Assembly: GCA_026706395.1 (NCBI GenBank)
Contig: JAPOYU010000160.1
Span: forward strand, 1-42,335
Length of the DNA: 42,335 nucleotides
Direction: 5' to 3'
Origin: Chloroflexota bacterium
GTDB taxonomy: Bacteria; Chloroflexota; Anaerolineae; Aggregatilineales; Phototrophicaceae
Shown piece by piece: positions 40,359 through 42,335 of the stretch; the first letter of the stretch is position 1; the number at the start of each line of letters is the position of its first letter. Under the pieces are notes generated by a model, which saw only the letters and a program-made list of their open reading frames with translations, ran no database searches and had not been told where the DNA came from. Both the position numbers and the translations under genes were made by a program.

Positions 40359-41372
40359 TCAGGTATAAGTGACGCGGGGATCGAGAATGCCGTAGAGGAC
40401 ATCGGCGATGATATTAAAGAAGACGACCAGGACGGCGAAGATGAATGTCACGGTCTGCACTGTCGGCAGGTCGCCGCCTTGAATGGCGATGATCAAGTAC
40501 TGACCGATGCCGTTTATGCGGAAGATCTGTTCGGTGATCAGCGCGCCGGCGAAGATGCCGGGAATGCCGAGGGCGATGAGCGTGACCACCGGGATCAGGC
40601 TGTTGCGAACGGCGTGGCGGGTCACCACTAGGCGTTCAGTCAAACCTTTGGAACGGGCGGTGCGGATGTAATCCTGCTGCAAATTCTCCAGCGTCGAGGC
40701 GCGCGTGTAGCGGCTCATCTGCGCCGTCGTATACAGGGTCAGCACCGTCACCGGCATGACCATCTGCGCCAATTGTTCCTTCAAGGATTCGATATCCGTC
40801 ACCACATGAGTGGTATCGTACACCGATGGGAACCATTTGAGATTGACGCTGAAGATGATGATGAACATCAATCCGGTAAAGAAGGTCGGCACGGAGAAGC
40901 CTACCATCATCAAGAAAGTGCCGACTTGGTCAAAGACGGAGTATTGTCGATAGGCGGAGAACACGCCAACGGGCACGGCGATAAGCACGCCGAGTATGTA
41001 CGACGAGCCGACGACCCATAGCGTCTGCGGCAGACGTTGGGCGATGATGTCGATGACGGGACCGCGCGTCGCCCAGGAGATGACTCGTACACGCTCTTCC
41101 GATCCCGGGAATGTGACGTCAAAGACGGTCTCGATAAAGTTCAAGGGTTCGGCGATGAAGAATTGCTGCAGCCACTTGACGTATTTGATGACGAAGGGGT
41201 CATCGGCGCCGAGGGCTTCACGCACCTTTGCCCGTACCTCCGGCGGGATGGTCATCGGAAGGTTACTGGTGGGATCGCTGGGAGATAAGTCTACAATTGC
41301 AAAAATAATGAAACTAATAACAAGAATAGTTGGAATTGCGGTAAGGAGCCTTCGCACGACATATTTACCCAT
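40359..41372 (-). CDS. peptide/nickel ABC transporter permease, DppB/OppB-like
   Basis: 337 aa. It begins KYVVRRLLTAIPTILVISF, the standard DppB start, with a long first periplasmic loop (residues ~35-120), then helices and the EAA loop YIRTARSKGLTERLVVTRHA. Together with the DppC-like protein it makes the membrane channel. The first loop is longer than in E. coli DppB and contains an insert around residues 75-100 (LNFIETVFDVTFPGSEERVR), common in the family's larger forms. Confidence 0.94.
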   Translation of the reverse strand: MGKYVVRRLLTAIPTILVISFIIFAIVDLSPSDPTSNLPMTIPPEVRAKVREALGADDPFVIKYVKWLQQFFIAEPLNFIETVFDVTFPGSEERVRVISWATRGPVIDIIAQRLPQTLWVVGSSYILGVLIAVPVGVFSAYRQYSVFDQVGTFLMMVGFSVPTFFTGLMFIIIFSVNLKWFPSVYDTTHVVTDIESLKEQLAQMVMPVTVLTLYTTAQMSRYTRASTLENLQQDYIRTARSKGLTERLVVTRHAVRNSLIPVVTLIALGIPGIFAGALITEQIFRINGIGQYLIIAIQGGDLPTVQTVTFIFAVLVVFFNIIADVLYGILDPRVTYT

Positions 41373-41424
41373 GATGCACTCCTCTTCAACGCATTGCCGA
41401 TGTGAAACAACCGCGAGCCTAAGC

Positions 41425-41445
41425 CCCTCCCATGGATAGGGAGGG
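41425..41445 (-). promoter_or_regulatory. intercistronic hairpin between binding protein and DppB-like gene
   Basis: CCCTCCC (41425-41431) and GGGAGGG (41439-41445) form a perfect 7-bp stem with a 7-nt loop, without a U-tract. It sits in the 188-bp gap after the binding-protein stop, the same place as the hairpin in the sugar importer at 12636-12663; a 3' mRNA-stabilising role is inferred. Confidence 0.55.
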
Positions 41446-41560
41446 ACTTAAGTCTGATCCCCCGCGCTTTATAGTGTCAGCTACGATCTTCCGTTCCCGC
41501 TCGGTGGGTCGATTTCACCCGTGACCGGCAGAAAGGGGACGGGGGACACGCGGATGTTCG

Positions 41561-42335
41561 TTACATGTCGATGCGATGCCAGTCCTCGATGTTCCACATT
41601 TCCGAATCCCAGCCGTTGATGTCCACGCCACCGAGTGAATTGGAATACGCTGACGAGGCCGAGGAACGGTAAACCAGCGGAATCAGCGCGTACTCCTGAA
41701 CCAGGATGTCGTTCAGCCGAATGATGACAGCTGCGCGAGCGTCTTGGCCGGCGGTCTGGCTCAATTCGTCAAGGGCGGCATCATAGTCGGCATTGCAGAA
41801 GCGGATGATGTTGGAGCCGGTCCAGTTGTTGTCCGGTCCTGGCGCCTGCCCGCAGCGATTGTTCGAGAGCAGACTCTCCATATCGGGGGAAGACGAACCG
41901 GTGGTGTACATCTCCACATCGGAGTAGAACTTCTGGTAGGTATCCGGGCTAGCCGGGTCACCGCCGAAGTAGACACCCGCATCGATATTGCGCAGCTCGG
42001 TCTCGATGCCGATTTCCGACCACCATTGCTTGATCAGCGCCTGCGTATTCTGGCGCACTGCGTTGGTGCTGGTCTGATATTGCACGCGCAAGGGATGCCC
42101 CATGTATTCGCGAATGCCATCACCATCGCTGTCCATCACTCCGGCTTCGTCCAGCAGCGCGTTGGCGCCGGCAATGTCCTGATCGCAGGTGTTGTTCATC
42201 GAGACATTGGACGCAGGTGAATTGATGAAATTGCAAGTCGCTCTGCCCGAGCGGCCATACAACTGCTCGGCGATGATGTTCGTGTCGATGGCCATGGACA
42301 TCGCCTGGCGGATGGCTTTGTTGCTGAGGAAGGGA
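41561..42335 (-). CDS. peptide ABC transporter substrate-binding protein (family 5), 3' part
   Basis: Partial gene: the frame is open to the window edge and its start lies beyond 42335. The visible 257 codons are the C-terminal half of a DppA/OppA-like binding protein. They start in FLSNKAIRQAMSMAIDTN, the conserved family-5 segment (VRQA-x-x-x-AID), and continue through NALLDEAGVMDSDGDGIREY, the usual LLDEAG-x-D-x-DGDG loop, to the C-terminus. It is exported and binds oligopeptides or similar solutes. Two permeases follow on the same strand. An internal ATG at 42301 is not the true start. Confidence 0.92.
   Translation of the reverse strand, partial: PFLSNKAIRQAMSMAIDTNIIAEQLYGRSGRATCNFINSPASNVSMNNTCDQDIAGANALLDEAGVMDSDGDGIREYMGHPLRVQYQTSTNAVRQNTQALIKQWWSEIGIETELRNIDAGVYFGGDPASPDTYQKFYSDVEMYTTGSSSPDMESLLSNNRCGQAPGPDNNWTGSNIIRFCNADYDAALDELSQTAGQDARAAVIIRLNDILVQEYALIPLVYRSSASSAYSNSLGGVDINGWDSEMWNIEDWHRIDM

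Noticed and set aside
1..42335. CRISPR arrays, insertion sequences, prophage genes or rRNA
   Set aside because: No evenly spaced direct repeats, transposase or phage proteins, or rRNA-like sequence were seen; only the short dispersed hairpin repeats were found.

Overview
The window reads as ordinary chromosome of a free-living heterotrophic bacterium, most likely a Chloroflexota member (Anaerolineae-like). This is inference from gene content, paralogue style and lengths; no rRNA or marker tree is available. Most genes face forward. Reverse-strand blocks lie at 322-4572, 20037-20396, 20891-22203, 24236-24508 and 36199-42335.

Layout. At 1-4600 lie tRNA-Cys, a small zinc-ribbon protein, then on the reverse strand two tandem MFS transporters, an endonuclease III and a PIG-L deacetylase. 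At 4600-8550 are two class II aminoacyl-tRNA synthetases, LysRS with an unusual C-terminal extension and SerRS with a long coiled-coil arm. At 8550-14460 are an ABC-2 export operon with a near-consensus promoter and flanking terminators, and a sugar ABC importer. At 14500-22200 is a surface-polysaccharide cluster: UDP-sugar dehydrogenase, GT4, a GT9-GT26 fusion, a HldE-type sugar kinase and a long-form RmlA. A VOC protein and an alkyltransferase-like (ATL) protein interrupt it. At 22200-27800 is a patchy region of small or unknown genes, repeats and long gaps. It includes a LexA DNA-binding domain without protease, with a LexA-type box in its own promoter. At 27800-36050 are a GH3 glycosidase, a phosphoesterase, a DtxR-type regulator, PdxT, a very acidic protein, a sugar nucleotidyltransferase, then a compact TIR-like membrane protein, a flavin monooxygenase and a beta-propeller packed end to end. 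At 36200-42335, all reverse, are a queuosine-precursor transporter, an Ada-type regulator/methyltransferase, a STAS-like protein, an AhpD-like peroxidase, and a Dpp/Opp-type importer whose binding protein runs off the window.

Most notable observation: the AhpD-like gene (38694-39272, reverse) carries an in-frame TGA exactly where the family has the second Cys of its CxxC motif. The family homology continues unbroken for 110 codons, and a perfect 6-bp hairpin with a G-containing loop begins 18 nt after the TGA. This fits a bacterial selenocysteine insertion signal, so the gene is called as a probable C-x-x-U selenoprotein.

Other leads: two copies of an identical GAACATTTGTTC box, one over the LexA-like gene's promoter; the GT9-GT26 fusion and heptose-type kinase in a lineage thought to lack LPS; a TIR-like protein missing the BB-loop region and translationally coupled to a flavoprotein; a family of short GGTCGCCC hairpin repeats; and several small ORFs overlapping known genes by GTGA or TGATG junctions.
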